A DNA stretch of 29,663 bases, from NCBI GenBank assembly GCA_003427395.1, contig BFEA01000248.1, positions 988,189 through 1,017,851 on the forward strand, read 5' to 3'. Source of the DNA: Chara braunii. Taxonomy: Eukaryota; Streptophyta; Charophyceae; Charales; Characeae. A program made the position numbers and the translations under genes. The notes under the pieces are model-generated. The model made no database searches, was not told where the DNA came from, and saw nothing but the letters and a program-made list of their open reading frames with translations. This document shows, one piece after another, positions 27,931 through 29,663 of this stretch (position 1 is the stretch's first letter; each line of letters begins with the position of its first letter).

Positions 27931-29663
27931 TTTTTATCAGTCCAGTATTCTGATCTGTAATTAGTATTAGGAATTCTTCATTCTAGTCTGTTTTTAAAAA
28001 CCTACTAATATAGAAATCATAATCGTAATGACCCGCCAAAACACAGACTGAGAACACTGCTGATTTCTGAGTTCTGCCGCTGGAATGTGCCTTGCTGAGA
28101 TTCCCGCATTCTGCTGCGTTTTCAAAGTCTGTGTGTGCGTGCTTGATGGTCTGCGTGCCTGTCTGAGTACTGGTCGGCCTGATTATGTGTGTGACCCTCA
28201 AGGGTACTTGCTTGTTTGGGAGGCCCGTAGGGCCGGTGCTTACCTGTGGCCGTGACATTGAGGATTGCAGCAGGGGAAAATACTCAAGTGGCGGGGAAAG
28301 ACGCCCCCGACACTTAGAGCAGCAGACAAACACTCAAGTAGCAGGTAGGCCGGTACCACACCAAGTAGAAGTAGATGTGCCGGGTACTCAAGGCCGAGCA
28401 GAAGAAGACAAAAGTTGGCATTTTTAGAGGCCCTGTACTTGTAGGCTAGGTCTAGGCGGGTACCAGTCCAACCAGTCTGAGTCTAGGGCCTGTACGAGGA
28501 AGTAGGCAACTAGATCTCCAGGAGGAGCAAAGTGCTCCTCGTTCTTCGGTGTGCAAGTTTGGCGACACACTGCTTGGAGCATTGGTTGGAGAAGCGCTGG
28601 GCATTACAGCGCTGCTAGGAGGAAGGAGACGTTGGCTATGGTGGAGCTCTACCGGTAGGAAGAGGAGGAAGTAGAGGGCTAGGAGGAAGAGTGGCGAGGT
28701 ACCTACCTGGCTATGGTGGGCACCATCTTCATCACCTTGTTAGGCGCTGCATCTGGAAGGCCCCCGTCGAGGTTGTGCCGCACCAAGAAGGCTTCAAGGC
28801 AGGGTCAGGCATGGTGGCCTGAACAGCAGCGAGCATAGCTGCTTTGCGTTGTCCATTGCACAGCAGGGCGAGGCCCTAGTAGTCAGCCATAGCCTTGGCC
28901 TACATGAAGAGGAAGAATAAGGGTGGCCATGGCTATGGTGGACCTCATGTTGTGCCTGCAGTAGAAGAGGGATTCGGACATTGATTCTGGTTCAGCCATT
29001 CAACATTATTATTGTTACTTATTGTTTGAATAAGAGGGGAGGAGAAAAGGAGGAGGAGAGTGGTTGGCGAGAGAAGGAAATTATCATTGGTCTTTAGTGG
29101 TGTACATCTTCTTCTTCTTCTTTCTTTCATCTTCTTCTTCTTCTTTCCCTCTCTCTCCTCTCAAGTTCATTCATTTCTTTTTGCAATTGGACGGCGTCGT
29201 ACTTTCTCATGAATGTGTAGTATTGTGTACTTCGAAATTGGCCAGGATCGTAACATAATACTGTGATAATAGTAATCTTAACATTCTCAGATAATTATTC
29301 TCTGATAATCATTCTATGAATTTCTATCTTAATACTGGTCATCATATTTTCTTCAAACACCAACCTAATCATCAACCTAATTATCAACCTAATGAGTAAC
29401 TTATTTCTTCCCTAATCTTCATGATCCTCAGCTCCTTATTCTTTTCTAATTAAACTTTTCCTTGCGGTAAATACTAGATGCCTACGTACTAATAATCATC
29501 GATCTTAATTCTACTCTTCAAAACTATTTTCATTGTCATTTTTGGTCTTCCAGTCATCATCCATCTTAATTCATCTTTTCAGAATTCAGACGTCTTTTCT
29601 CCTCAAGGCTCAGTTCATAAAATTTCTCGTTATTAACTCTTATTCTCCTCTTCGTGCATCAAT
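27931..29663. other. Unassigned, increasingly AT-rich; small tandem repeats
   Basis: No gene is recognised. GGCTATGGTGG recurs near 28633, 28709 and 28926. TTC-rich runs lie at 29108-29155. CAACCTAAT(CAT/TAT/GAG) is repeated three times with period 12 at 29361-29396. From about 29200 the sequence becomes clearly AT-rich. Confidence 0.4.

Overview
This is a repeat-dense eukaryotic nuclear window. It has no bacterial-style operons. It carries poly(A)-tailed retroposons, long dinucleotide tracts, a 308-base assembly gap inside a CT tract, and decayed LINEs of the plant L1-like type (endonuclease, reverse transcriptase, then a zf-RVT-like cysteine/histidine region). A large-genome plant or streptophyte alga fits best, but that is inference.

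Layout. 1-840: unassigned. 840-1627: a 754-bp antisense retroposon between two exact 17-bp direct repeats. 1680-2042: a hairpin and a 111-bp tandem duplication. 2181-3175: an AT-rich minus-strand coding island between exact 12-bp direct repeats, possibly of viral or mRNA origin. 3380-8945: a broken plus-strand LINE showing endonuclease, RT and C-terminal pieces, with internal tandem duplications. 9110-9302: a SINE-like copy. 9536-9723: a gene-fragment copy between 11-bp repeats. 10038-10419: CT tract and gap. 10671-16497 (minus): the best candidate host gene, two large exons for a Ser-rich protein separated by an intron of about 2.24 kb that is full of minisatellite, GA tract and SINE. 16500-18230: a second LINE remnant with nested insertions and a U6 snRNA-like piece. 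18245-19400: a 259-bp inverted repeat around 638 bp. 19400-20110: a poly(A)-tailed repeat related to the one near 1.3 kb. 20110-21560: short tandem repeats and a purine-rich tract. 21784-23068: an LTR-like block. 23078-24180: a third LINE 3' remnant. 24500-29663: SINE-like sequence, microsatellites and unassigned, increasingly AT-rich DNA.

Most open frames are repeat-derived or shadows. The strongest gene evidence is the minus-strand pair of exons, whose candidate splice sites agree in phase and which share a DWPW motif. The most unusual signals are the direct-repeat-bounded coding island, repeated insertion at one LINE site, A-tracts bracketed by direct repeats, the U6-like fragment, and the nearly perfect 259-bp inverted repeat.
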